Source: an uncultured Bacteroidales bacterium (GTDB lineage: Bacteria > Bacteroidota > Bacteroidia > Bacteroidales > Paludibacteraceae). From it: a DNA stretch of 45,752 bases. Under the pieces are notes generated by a model. It saw nothing but the letters and a program-made list of their open reading frames with translations. It was not told the origin of the DNA and searched no databases. Made by a program: the position numbers and the translations under genes. Positions 35,207 through 43,700 of the stretch are shown here, one piece after another. The stretch's first letter is position 1. The number at the start of each line of letters is the position of its first letter. Location: assembly GCA_900321605.1 (NCBI GenBank), contig ONWR01000014.1:1-45752 (forward strand), read 5' to 3'.

Positions 35207-35992
35207 ATGAAAGTAGTGATTTTAGCTGGAGGGTTCGGCACTCGTATTAGTGAAGAGAGTCATTTGAGGCCGAAGCCGATGATTGAGATAGGAGGTAAGC
35301 CGATACTATGGCATATCATGAAGTGGTATAGCAAGTTTGGTATCAATGAGTTCATCATATGCGCCGGATATAAGCAGGATGTGATTAAGGAATGGTTCGC
35401 GAACTATTTCCTGCACACCAGCGACGTGACTTTTGATTTTACTAACGGCAATGAGGTGATCGTGCATAGTCGCCATGCAGAACCGTGGAAGGTGACAGTA
35501 GTAGATACCGGACTCAACACCATGACTGGAGGACGCGTGAAACGTATCAAGGACTATGTCGGCAATGAGACCTTCATGCTCACATACGGTGATGCCGTCG
35601 GTGATATTGACATCAATGCATTATTGGCATATCATAAGCAAAAGGGTAAGATAGGTACGGTATCTGTTTATAATTTCGGACAGAACAAAGGCGTGCTGGA
35701 AGTTCAGGATGGCGATGTGAAAGCTTTCCGCGAGAAGTCAGATTTGGATGGAGACTTGATTAATATTGGTTTTATGGTTTTTGAACCGCAGTTCTTCGAT
35801 ATGATTGATGGGGATGATACGATTCTGGAACGCGAACCGATGGAGCGACTACTGACCAAGAATCAATTATCTGCATATACGCATCTCGGCTTCTGGCAAT
35901 GTATGGATACGATGCGAGAAAAGGAAAAGTTGGAGAAACTATGGGAGAACGGAAATGCTCCATGGGTTGCGAATACCCCCCCCAGAAGATAA
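35207..35992 (+). CDS. rfbF: Glucose-1-phosphate cytidylyltransferase
   Basis: Makes CDP-glucose from CTP and glucose-1-phosphate, the first step to CDP-3,6-dideoxyhexoses. ATG at 35207 is preferred over the in-frame TTG at 35198. Of 261 residues, the N-terminal LAGGFGTRISEESHLRPKPM is the nucleotidyltransferase signature; HIMKWYSKFGINEFIICAGYK and REPMERL also fit RfbF/AscA. The last codons contain a run of eight C (35976-35983), giving an odd ending NTPPRR in place of the usual conserved tail; with seven C the frame would run to a stop at 36009-36011. Followed 42 bp later by rfbG. Confidence 0.93.
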   Translation: MKVVILAGGFGTRISEESHLRPKPMIEIGGKPILWHIMKWYSKFGINEFIICAGYKQDVIKEWFANYFLHTSDVTFDFTNGNEVIVHSRHAEPWKVTVVDTGLNTMTGGRVKRIKDYVGNETFMLTYGDAVGDIDINALLAYHKQKGKIGTVSVYNFGQNKGVLEVQDGDVKAFREKSDLDGDLINIGFMVFEPQFFDMIDGDDTILEREPMERLLTKNQLSAYTHLGFWQCMDTMREKEKLEKLWENGNAPWVANTPPRR

Positions 35993-36034
35993 AATATCTA
36001 TTCGTGTATAAATATGCCGCATAATTAGCAAAAT

Positions 36035-37102
36035 ATGATTTATGATTTCTATAAAGGCAAACGCGTACTTGTAACTGGGCATACCGGGTTTAAGGGATCG
36101 TGGCTGAGTATCTGGCTGCACGAAATGGGTGCGGAGGTTATTGGTGTGGCATTAGAGCCTCAGACAGAAAAAGATAACTATGTGCTTTCCGGTATCGGTA
36201 AGAAAATCAAAGCTGATTTGCGTGCTGACATCCGAGATGCAGCAGCAATGCAGCGATTCTTGGATGAGTACCAGCCTGAGATAGTGTTTCACTTAGCAGC
36301 GCAGCCGTTGGTGCGGTTGAGTTATGATGAGCCGGTGGAGACATGGCTGACGAATGTGATGGGAACGATCAACGTGATGGAAGCGTTCCGGCATTGCGAG
36401 TCGGCTAAGGTGGCTGTGATGATCACGACGGATAAGTGCTACGAGAACCGTGAGACGAACCATGCGTACACAGAGGATGAGCCGATGGGTGGTTATGATC
36501 CGTACAGCAGCAGCAAGGGTGCATGCGAGATAGCTATCAGCAGTTGGCGCAGGTCGTTTATGAATCCGGCTGCGTATGCAAAGCATGGCAAGGCGATTGC
36601 AAGTGTGCGTGCCGGAAATGTGATCGGTGGAGGCGATTGGGCAAAGGATCGAATCATTCCGGATTGTATCCGTGCCATTGAAGCGAACGAGCCGATTAAG
36701 ATACGCAACCGTCATGCGGTGCGTCCCTGGCAGCACGTGCTGGAACCGTTGAGTGGGTACTTGTTGCTTGCTCAGAAGATGTGGGAGCATCCGACGGAAT
36801 ACTGCGAGGGATGGAACTTTGGTCCGAAGATGGATGCCGTGGTGCCGGTATGGGATGTGGCGACGATGTTGACGAAGGAGATGGGAAAAGGTGAGTTGCT
36901 CGACCAGACGGATCCGAATGCGCCGCATGAGGCGAACTTGCTGATGCTGGATATCACGAAGGCGCAGACGAGATTGGGATGGAAGCCAAGATTGTGTACG
37001 GCAGAGGCAATCGCTTTAACTGCGGATTGGTATAAGCGGTATCAGAGCGAAAACGTATACGAGTTATGCGTTGAGGAGATAAACTCATTTTGTGGATTTT
37101 AG
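36035..37102 (+). CDS. rfbG: CDP-glucose 4,6-dehydratase
   Basis: Second step: CDP-glucose to CDP-4-keto-6-deoxyglucose. The 355-residue extended SDR has VTGHTGFKGSWLSIWL (14-29), a signature of this enzyme, HLAAQPLVRLSYDEP, TTDKCYEN and YSSSKGACE (catalytic Tyr/Lys), plus RPWQHVLEPLSGYL near the C-terminus. Adjacent to rfbF and rfbH, as in Salmonella and Yersinia dideoxyhexose clusters. The stop codon is inside a short TTTTAGA repeat array. Confidence 0.95.
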   Translation: MIYDFYKGKRVLVTGHTGFKGSWLSIWLHEMGAEVIGVALEPQTEKDNYVLSGIGKKIKADLRADIRDAAAMQRFLDEYQPEIVFHLAAQPLVRLSYDEPVETWLTNVMGTINVMEAFRHCESAKVAVMITTDKCYENRETNHAYTEDEPMGGYDPYSSSKGACEIAISSWRRSFMNPAAYAKHGKAIASVRAGNVIGGGDWAKDRIIPDCIRAIEANEPIKIRNRHAVRPWQHVLEPLSGYLLLAQKMWEHPTEYCEGWNFGPKMDAVVPVWDVATMLTKEMGKGELLDQTDPNAPHEANLLMLDITKAQTRLGWKPRLCTAEAIALTADWYKRYQSENVYELCVEEINSFCGF

Positions 37103-37117
37103 AATTTAGATTTTAGA
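37097..37117 (+). repeat. TTTTAGA period-7 array over the rfbG stop
   Basis: TTTTAGA, ATTTAGA, TTTTAGA, exact 7-base period; the first unit contains the rfbG stop codon (TAG, 37100-37102). Confidence 0.6.
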
Positions 37118-37124
37118 TTGCGAT

Positions 37125-38462
37125 ATGACACGTAAGGAAGAACTGAAAAAGCAGATATTAGACTTAACTCGTGAGTACTATCATGAGGTGCATGAAGTGA
37201 AGCCGGAGTTTGAGAAAGGAAAGACGTTTGTGAACTACGGTGGACGGTACTACGACGATGAGGAGATGGTGAATCTGGTGGATTCGTCGTTAGACTTTTG
37301 GTTAACAGCCGGTCCTTGGGCTCATAAGTTTGAGACACGTTTGGCGAAGTGGTTGGGCGTGAAATACTGCGCAGTAACGAACTCCGGAAGTAGTGCAAAC
37401 CTATTGGCGTTCTATGCGTTGACATCTCCGAAACTCGGGGAACGTGCTATCAAACGTGGGGATGAGGTGATCACGGTGGCTGCCGGTTTCCCGACAACAG
37501 TGAATCCGATTATTCAGTTCGGTGCTGTGCCAGTGTTCGTGGATGTGAAGACGAGTACGTTCGATATCGACGAGAGCCAACTGGAGGCTGCATATAGTCC
37601 GAAAGTGAAGGCTGTGATGTTGGCACATTCGTTGGGCAATCCGTTCAATCTGAAGGCAGTGAAGGCGTTCTGCGAAAAGCATAACTTATGGCTGATTGAG
37701 GATAACTGCGACGCGTTGGGTTCGGAATATACCATCAATGGCGTGACGAAGAAAACAGGTACGTGGGGGCATATTGGTACGAGCAGTTTTTATCCTCCGC
37801 ATCACATAACGATGGGTGAGGGTGGTGCTGTGTATACCGACGATCCGCTGCTGGATAAGATTGTTCGTTCGTTCCGCGACTGGGGACGCGACTGCTGGTG
37901 CGTAGGCGGTGTAGACAACACCTGCAAAATGCGCTTCACGGGTAAGTTTGGTGAGCTGCCGCAAGGCTATGATCATAAGTATGTGTACAGCCATTTCGGG
38001 TTTAATCTGAAGATCACAGATATGCAAGCAGCCATCGGTTGTGCGCAGTTGGAGAAACTGGATCGAATCGTGGAGGCGCGTCGCAAGAACTGGCAGACGC
38101 TATATGATGGTCTGAAGGACCTGCCGCAGTTGATGATGCCGGAGCCGGAGGAGGGTAGTAATCCGAGTTGGTTCGGATTCCTGATTGCGGTGCGTCCGGA
38201 GGCAGGGTTCACGCGGAATGAGTTGACGGGATTCCTGGAGAACCGTAAGATTCAGACACGTAACCTGTTTGCGGGAAATCTGCTGCGTCATCCGGCATTC
38301 GATGAGATGCGGAAGAGTGGTGAGGGTTATCGTGTGGTAGGTGAACTGAAGAACACCGATTTCGTGATGAACAACGGATTCTGGATTGGCGTTTATCCGG
38401 GTATGAAGCCGGAGATGCTGAATTGGATGATAAAATCAATTCGTGAATTTTGTAAGAAATGA
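37125..38462 (+). CDS. rfbH: CDP-4-keto-6-deoxyglucose 3-dehydrase (E1)
   Basis: PMP-dependent, [2Fe-2S] enzyme that removes the C3 hydroxyl. The 445-residue protein has the aminotransferase-like fold, and the usual PLP lysine is replaced by histidine in FYPPHHITMGEGG, the hallmark of E1. The cluster cysteines appear as CWC..8..C (CxC-x7-C) with a further Cys in NCDALGSE about 60 residues upstream. The activating reductase E3 (AscD/RfbI) is not in the window. The stop codon overlaps the next start (ATGA). Confidence 0.93.
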   Translation: MTRKEELKKQILDLTREYYHEVHEVKPEFEKGKTFVNYGGRYYDDEEMVNLVDSSLDFWLTAGPWAHKFETRLAKWLGVKYCAVTNSGSSANLLAFYALTSPKLGERAIKRGDEVITVAAGFPTTVNPIIQFGAVPVFVDVKTSTFDIDESQLEAAYSPKVKAVMLAHSLGNPFNLKAVKAFCEKHNLWLIEDNCDALGSEYTINGVTKKTGTWGHIGTSSFYPPHHITMGEGGAVYTDDPLLDKIVRSFRDWGRDCWCVGGVDNTCKMRFTGKFGELPQGYDHKYVYSHFGFNLKITDMQAAIGCAQLEKLDRIVEARRKNWQTLYDGLKDLPQLMMPEPEEGSNPSWFGFLIAVRPEAGFTRNELTGFLENRKIQTRNLFAGNLLRHPAFDEMRKSGEGYRVVGELKNTDFVMNNGFWIGVYPGMKPEMLNWMIKSIREFCKK

Positions 38463-38995
38463 GTATAGAAAAGACACCGATAGAAGGTTTGCTGATACTG
38501 CAAACGAATAACTTCCAAGATAATCGTGGCAGTTTTCAGAAGTTGTTTAACTATGACTTCTCTAAAGAATATGGTTTGGCTACAGAATTCAAAGAGTTCT
38601 ACTACTCGCTGAATCGCAAGAACGTAGTGCGTGGTATGCATTTTCAGACTCCTCCTGCAGAACATGTGAAGATGGTATATGTGAGTTATGGACGTATCAT
38701 GGACGCTGTAGTGGATTTGCGGAAAGATTCAGCAACGTATGGGAAGGTGTATACTGTTGAATTGGATGCAGAACAAGGACGATATCTATACATTCCGGCT
38801 GGATTGGCACATGGTTTCGTGTCTTTGGAAGATAATACGATTGTGAACTATGCGCAGACAAGTTGTTATGACAGAGAACATGACTGTGGGGTAGATAGCA
38901 TGTCGGTAGGAATAGATTGGGGTGTGGAAGAACCGATTCGATCCGGCAGAGATCTGACATTCCCTAGATTTGAGGATTTTAATTCGCCATTTTGA
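38459..38995 (+). CDS. RmlC-like sugar-nucleotide epimerase
   Basis: A 178-residue cupin of the dTDP-4-dehydrorhamnose 3,5-epimerase family. Family residues are DNRGSFQKLF, the catalytic His in VVRGMHFQTPP, DAVVDLRKDSATYGK and IPAGLAHGFVSL. Because it sits directly after rfbF-rfbG-rfbH and no dTDP-rhamnose genes are near, it more likely acts on CDP-4-keto-3,6-dideoxyglucose as a 5-epimerase (AscE-like), leading to an L-sugar. Coupled to rfbH by ATGA overlap. Confidence 0.85.
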   Translation: MSIEKTPIEGLLILQTNNFQDNRGSFQKLFNYDFSKEYGLATEFKEFYYSLNRKNVVRGMHFQTPPAEHVKMVYVSYGRIMDAVVDLRKDSATYGKVYTVELDAEQGRYLYIPAGLAHGFVSLEDNTIVNYAQTSCYDREHDCGVDSMSVGIDWGVEEPIRSGRDLTFPRFEDFNSPF

Positions 38996-38997
38996 GT

Positions 38998-39846
38998 ATG
39001 AAGATATTGGTAACAGGTAGTAACGGTTTCATAGGTAGCCATCTATGTGCACGGCTGAGGAAAGAACATGAGGTGTTCTACTTGGCTCGTCCGCATAATG
39101 CGATGCAACTCCCGGGTGCTAATGGTGCAACGTTCTTCTTCGAGAACAACAACATTGGTGCATTAAAGCGATTTATGCGAGAGAACCAGATTGAGGGTAT
39201 CATCCATTTAGCATCTTGTTATATCCAAGCACATCAAGAGGAAGAGATTCCGGATCTTATTCAATCGAATGTGTATTTCGGAACAGCCGTACTGGAAGCT
39301 GCGGCTAAGGCGGACGTGAAATGGTTTATTAATGCCGGTACTATTTGGCAGAATTTCAATGCTCCTGATGGTTCGGATGCCTATTGTCCGGTAAACCTCT
39401 ATGCTGCAACCAAGCAAGCGTTTATGAATATCGCAAAATTCTATTCGGGTACGACAGATATGCGTATCTGTACGCTTAAGCTGTGTGATACGTATGGGCC
39501 AAATGATACGCGCCGCAAGATATATTCATTGTTTGAGGAAATAGCGCGTACTGGAGAAACGTTGCAGATGTCTGCCGGAGAACAGAAGTTGGACATGCTA
39601 CATGTAGATGATGTGGTAGAAGGCTTTATTCATTTGGCAGAGATGATGCATAACAGTGAGGACTTGCGAGATGAGTATGTCTTATCATCAGGTCAGCAAC
39701 TGACACTTCGTCAGATAGCGGCTAATTATGAGAAAGAGCACAATGTGCATTTAAATATACAGTGGGGAGCGCGTCCGTATCGAGTACGGGAAGTGATGAA
39801 ACCCTATAAAGGAAATGTGTTACCAGATTGGAGTCCGAAAAGATGA
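38998..39846 (+). CDS. NAD(P)-dependent sugar reductase (AscF/RfbJ-like)
   Basis: A 282-residue extended SDR with TGSNGFIGS near the start and YAATKQ as the active-site Tyr/Lys motif. ATG at 38998 is chosen; the TTG at 38992 overlaps the previous stop. By position at the end of the RfbFGH-epimerase series it would reduce the 4-keto group to give the final CDP-3,6-dideoxyhexose; family members include CDP-abequose synthase. Substrate is inferred from context. Confidence 0.8.
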   Translation: MKILVTGSNGFIGSHLCARLRKEHEVFYLARPHNAMQLPGANGATFFFENNNIGALKRFMRENQIEGIIHLASCYIQAHQEEEIPDLIQSNVYFGTAVLEAAAKADVKWFINAGTIWQNFNAPDGSDAYCPVNLYAATKQAFMNIAKFYSGTTDMRICTLKLCDTYGPNDTRRKIYSLFEEIARTGETLQMSAGEQKLDMLHVDDVVEGFIHLAEMMHNSEDLRDEYVLSSGQQLTLRQIAANYEKEHNVHLNIQWGARPYRVREVMKPYKGNVLPDWSPKR

Positions 39847-40700
39847 AAAAACAGAAAATTATAATATTGAATATTACACACGGAAAAAATCCGTACTGTA
39901 AGAAACGTCATTTCTTGCCCATAGCAGCAGGAGCATGCCGTTCGGATATTACGAATGATGCGTGTGGGGAGGATAATATTAGTGCAAAGAACAAGTGGTA
40001 TGGAGATTTTACATCTCTATATTGGGCATGGAAAAATCTTAAAGAAGTGGATATAATCGGTACATCACATTATAGAAGATATATAGCTGACGTTGATGGT
40101 TTGTCAAATGCTTGGTATCAAATGCGCTGGTGGCAATTTAAATGCAACAAATATGATGTGTTTAAATTTGAGAAGGATTTGAAATCCTATGATTTTATTA
40201 TGATAGGAACCAATATGCTAGACCATACGGTAGCAGAGCGTTATATAATAGGTTATCGTCAACCTGAGAATTTAGAGATAACAACGAATGCTTTACGGAA
40301 AATTCATCCAGATTGTGTAAAAATATGGCAGGATTACTTATCTCAAAATGAATTCCGATATGGATATCTATTTATAACAAAGTGGGATTGTTTTGATAAA
40401 CTAATGAAATGGTTGTATCCTGTATTGCTTGAAATAGAAAACAATATAGATTTGACAGATACATCAAAGGATCATACAAGAGTGATAGCTTTCTTGTATG
40501 AGCGACTAGTACCCATATTTCTAATCAGATACAACTACAAAATTAAGGACTACGGAATGTACTTTATTAACACGCAAGAATTTCAAAGCCCAATTACGAT
40601 TAAGATAAAACATTCTAAATTATGGCAACAATTAAAGCAAAAATTCTATGCCATAAAACTAAAACTACAGCATCTATTTAGTGCAAGCAAAAATGATTAA
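39843..40700 (+). CDS. DUF4422 glycosyltransferase
   Basis: A 285-residue member of the DUF4422 family, found in capsule and O-antigen loci. ATG at 39843 overlaps the previous stop (ATGA). Typical segments are FLPIAAGACRSD, WYGDFTSLYWAWKNL, GTSHYRRYI and the C-terminal DHTRVIAFLYERL. AT-rich. Acceptor and donor unknown. Confidence 0.8.
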   Translation: MKKQKIIILNITHGKNPYCKKRHFLPIAAGACRSDITNDACGEDNISAKNKWYGDFTSLYWAWKNLKEVDIIGTSHYRRYIADVDGLSNAWYQMRWWQFKCNKYDVFKFEKDLKSYDFIMIGTNMLDHTVAERYIIGYRQPENLEITTNALRKIHPDCVKIWQDYLSQNEFRYGYLFITKWDCFDKLMKWLYPVLLEIENNIDLTDTSKDHTRVIAFLYERLVPIFLIRYNYKIKDYGMYFINTQEFQSPITIKIKHSKLWQQLKQKFYAIKLKLQHLFSASKND

Positions 40701-41613
40701 GCGTTTTGTGGTATATACGGTAATTACCGGTGGGTTTGATAATGTGAAGCAACCAGCGGTGATTGATGAACGGTTCGATTATGTGCTGTTCACAGATAAC
40801 GTATCAAAGGATAAAATAGGTGTATGGAACATACGTCCTATAGAATACAATAATGCGGATGCACGTATCAAATCTCGCTATCCGAAGGTGTATCCAACAA
40901 AAGTGCTTGCGGAATATGAGGCATCGCTCTATATCGATGGGAATATACAAATTCTATTGCAGAAAGTATATGATCGATGTGTGGAGTTGAGTGAGGAAGG
41001 TGTAGAGTGGGCTGGAATTAAACATCAAGGACGCAAAGGGTTATACCAAGAATTGAATGCGATAATCGGACTAGGATGGGTACATGATTATGATGTGTTA
41101 GATTGGTATCAATTCTTACGGAAGGAGAAGTTTGCAGACGATTTGGGAATGTTCGAAAATAACATCATATTCCGTAAGCATTGCAAGCATGTAGAAGAAG
41201 TGAGCGGATATTGGGGTGATGTGTGTGTGGACAGACAGTTGGTGAAGAGAGATCAATTTTCGCTGATGTGGGCAATATCGAAAGTTCCTAATCTCAAGAA
41301 GGCATACCTATTATCCGAGAATGAGAATGCCTGGAATAATAGCGGGTACTTTACGTGTGAAGCACATCAGCCGCATAAGCGAGTATTAGATAAATCGCTA
41401 TGGGAGAAGATGCGCGATAGGTATGTGCAGATGAAATATTCTAGTGGCGATTGGGAGATATATTATACGAAGTGGTTAGATACATTGATTAAATGGCCAT
41501 GTCCACATGTCGCAATGCATGTATGGACATTTGGAATGATGATACGGTATGATTTGGGCTTCCTGTTAAGGAGGGCATTAAATCGTATTAAAAAGAGAAA
41601 ATTAAAGAATTAA
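40693..41613 (+). CDS. DUF616-type glycosyltransferase
   Basis: A 306-residue protein resembling DUF616/TOD1-MUCI70-type glycosyltransferases: VVYTVITGGFDNVKQP, FDYVLFTDN, SRYPKVYPTKVLAEYEASLYIDGNI (usual DxD replaced by DGN) and CVDRQLVKRDQFSLMW. Starts at ATG 40693, overlapping the DUF4422 gene by 8 bp. Probably adds one sugar of the repeat unit. Confidence 0.7.
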   Translation: MIKRFVVYTVITGGFDNVKQPAVIDERFDYVLFTDNVSKDKIGVWNIRPIEYNNADARIKSRYPKVYPTKVLAEYEASLYIDGNIQILLQKVYDRCVELSEEGVEWAGIKHQGRKGLYQELNAIIGLGWVHDYDVLDWYQFLRKEKFADDLGMFENNIIFRKHCKHVEEVSGYWGDVCVDRQLVKRDQFSLMWAISKVPNLKKAYLLSENENAWNNSGYFTCEAHQPHKRVLDKSLWEKMRDRYVQMKYSSGDWEIYYTKWLDTLIKWPCPHVAMHVWTFGMMIRYDLGFLLRRALNRIKKRKLKN

Positions 41614-41618
41614 GAAAT

Positions 41619-43679
41619 ATGAAACTGATGATTATTGGAGGAGGAGCGATTGCGGATTGCAATCATATCCCCTCTGCAAAGAAGGAATTGGGCGTGGAGA
41701 ATATAGTGCTAGCAGAGCCCAATCAAGCACAAGCAGAGAAATTGAAGGCTAAGCATGGATTGACGTGTGTGGTGAGCGATTATCATGAGGCGTTGAAAGA
41801 TGTAGATGCCTGCGTCATTTGTACGCCACCGCATATTCACAATGCGATATTGAAGGATTGTATTGCAGTGGGGAAACATGTGCTGTGCGAGAAACCATTG
41901 TCGCCATCCAGCAATGAAACGAAGGAGATAATCAAGAATGCGCCGAAGGATTTGGTGTTTGGGATGTGCCATTCGTATCGATTCTTCCCGAATAGACAGG
42001 ATGTGCATCAGAAGATAGCAGAAGGATTCTTCGGGGAGAATGTAAATATCACGATACATGAGGGAATGCCATCGGCATGGCCGACTGTGTCTGGATATTG
42101 CTACCGTAAGGAGTTAGTACCGGGTGGTGTGCTGTATGATAATGGTATTCATTCGATGGATTTTGCATTGTGGAACTTAGGTACTCCGACCGAGGTAGAA
42201 TATTCGGATGACAATATGGGTGGCTTGGAGAGCAATGCACAAATGCACTTGGCATTTGCCAAAGGTAGTGCCTCGCTCTATTTCAGCCGTACGATTGAAC
42301 TATCCAACACCATTGTCGTAGAAGGCAATGGGCACAAAGCGGTTCTTGAAGTGTACGTGGGTGGGAAATATGTATTGGATGGCGAAGAGATCGAGTGCTC
42401 TCCGGCTAAAGAAAACCAATTGCAAAACTTCTTGAATGCTATTGAAAGCAAAAGTGCAATTATGTGTTCGATAGATGGGGGATTAGCGGTTATTGATTTG
42501 CTGGAACAATGCTATGCGCAACGTAAACAGAAAGAGATAAAGCCGAATCCTGTAGGAGGATTGAAGGGTAAAACAGTGTTTGTAACCGGCGGAACCGGTT
42601 TTATCGGAGGACAATTGGTAGAACAATTGGTGGTGCATGAAGGCGCTAAGGTGCGAGTGCTGATTCACCGCTGGGCAAAGGCTGCGTATGTGAGTCGATT
42701 TGATGTAGAGTTTGTAGAGGGAAATATCTACGATAAAGACTCCATGATAGCAGCCACTAAGGGATGCGACTATATTATGCACCTAGCTATTACAGGTGGT
42801 GGCACTTGCGCTGAAGCCAAAGCGAATAGTGAAAAAGCAGAAGAAGCATTGTTAACTGCGGCTAAGGAGAATAAGATTAAGCATATTGTCCAGATGAGTA
42901 GCGTGGTGGTACATGGGGAGACGGTTCCTGAAGACTTAACGGCTGATTCTCCACTTATCGCGTATGATGATGCCTATGCCGCAGGTAAGTTGGCAGCTGA
43001 GAAGCGATTCTGGGAGTTGATAGACAAATATAAGTTACACGGCAGTATTATCCGTCCAACCTATGTCTGGGGACCATACTCGATGTGGTACACAATCTTT
43101 ATTTTGCAGTTGATGCAGAAGGGTGAGTTCGCGTGGGTGGATGAAGGACGAGGCATTTGCAACGCGGTATATGTGGGGAATGTGGTAGATATGTGCATCA
43201 AATGTTGCACGACACCAGATGCAGATCATCAAGCGTTTATTGCGAAGGACAATGAGACGCTAACATGGCGCGAGTTCTATGGACAATATGCTACAATGAT
43301 CGGCAAGAAACCGGAAGAGTTCTTATCTGTACCTCTGCAACCATCTATGTTTAGAAGAATGCGATTGGCGATGCGTGACAGATTAGAGAAACGGATGGCA
43401 AAATTGATGGCAAAATATGAGGCTAGAGCAGAGACATCACCAAAGATAGCTTTATGGCTATACAAAGCACCACGCAAACTACTTCGACACACACGCGATA
43501 TAATAATGTATCATATCGCGGAGAAGGGTGCAGTTGAGATGGCTATCTATAGTCAGATGAAGGCGATTGATGTAACGAAGAACAAAGAGGTGTTGCATTT
43601 AGAGCCAAGATATAGCGTAGCAGAAGGCATGAAGTTAACAAAAGAGTGGCTTGATCAAACCGATCTTTATAATGTATGA
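41619..43679 (+). CDS. Fused Gfo/Idh/MocA oxidoreductase and NAD-epimerase
   Basis: A 686-residue two-domain protein. Residues 1-305 form a Gfo/Idh/MocA oxidoreductase: IIGGGAIAD (5-13), ICTPPHIH, CEKPLS (EKP motif) and GGVLYDNGIHSMDF with the catalytic His/Asp pair. From about 310 a second Rossmann unit begins with KTVFVTGGTGFIGGQLVEQL, with YAAGKLAAEK as the Tyr/Lys motif and IIRPTYVWGP. The two halves normally occur as separate enzymes that oxidise or reduce C3/C4 of nucleotide sugars, so the fusion may channel an intermediate of an unusual sugar. The final 100 residues are helical. No stop or frame break separates the halves. Confidence 0.85.
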   Translation: MKLMIIGGGAIADCNHIPSAKKELGVENIVLAEPNQAQAEKLKAKHGLTCVVSDYHEALKDVDACVICTPPHIHNAILKDCIAVGKHVLCEKPLSPSSNETKEIIKNAPKDLVFGMCHSYRFFPNRQDVHQKIAEGFFGENVNITIHEGMPSAWPTVSGYCYRKELVPGGVLYDNGIHSMDFALWNLGTPTEVEYSDDNMGGLESNAQMHLAFAKGSASLYFSRTIELSNTIVVEGNGHKAVLEVYVGGKYVLDGEEIECSPAKENQLQNFLNAIESKSAIMCSIDGGLAVIDLLEQCYAQRKQKEIKPNPVGGLKGKTVFVTGGTGFIGGQLVEQLVVHEGAKVRVLIHRWAKAAYVSRFDVEFVEGNIYDKDSMIAATKGCDYIMHLAITGGGTCAEAKANSEKAEEALLTAAKENKIKHIVQMSSVVVHGETVPEDLTADSPLIAYDDAYAAGKLAAEKRFWELIDKYKLHGSIIRPTYVWGPYSMWYTIFILQLMQKGEFAWVDEGRGICNAVYVGNVVDMCIKCCTTPDADHQAFIAKDNETLTWREFYGQYATMIGKKPEEFLSVPLQPSMFRRMRLAMRDRLEKRMAKLMAKYEARAETSPKIALWLYKAPRKLLRHTRDIIMYHIAEKGAVEMAIYSQMKAIDVTKNKEVLHLEPRYSVAEGMKLTKEWLDQTDLYNV

Positions 43680-43700
43680 TGTTTGATGTGTAATGTATGA
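43673..43700 (+). repeat. TGTATGA period-7 array spanning a gene junction
   Basis: TGTATGA, TGTTTGA, TGTGTAA, TGTATGA, exact 7-base period. It contains the stop codon of the fusion gene and the start codon of the GT2 gene (43697). Confidence 0.7.

Noticed and set aside
38459-38995. RmlC as part of a dTDP-rhamnose pathway
   Set aside because: No RmlA, RmlB or RmlD neighbours; the genes beside it are CDP-sugar enzymes, so an AscE-like role is preferred, though not proven.
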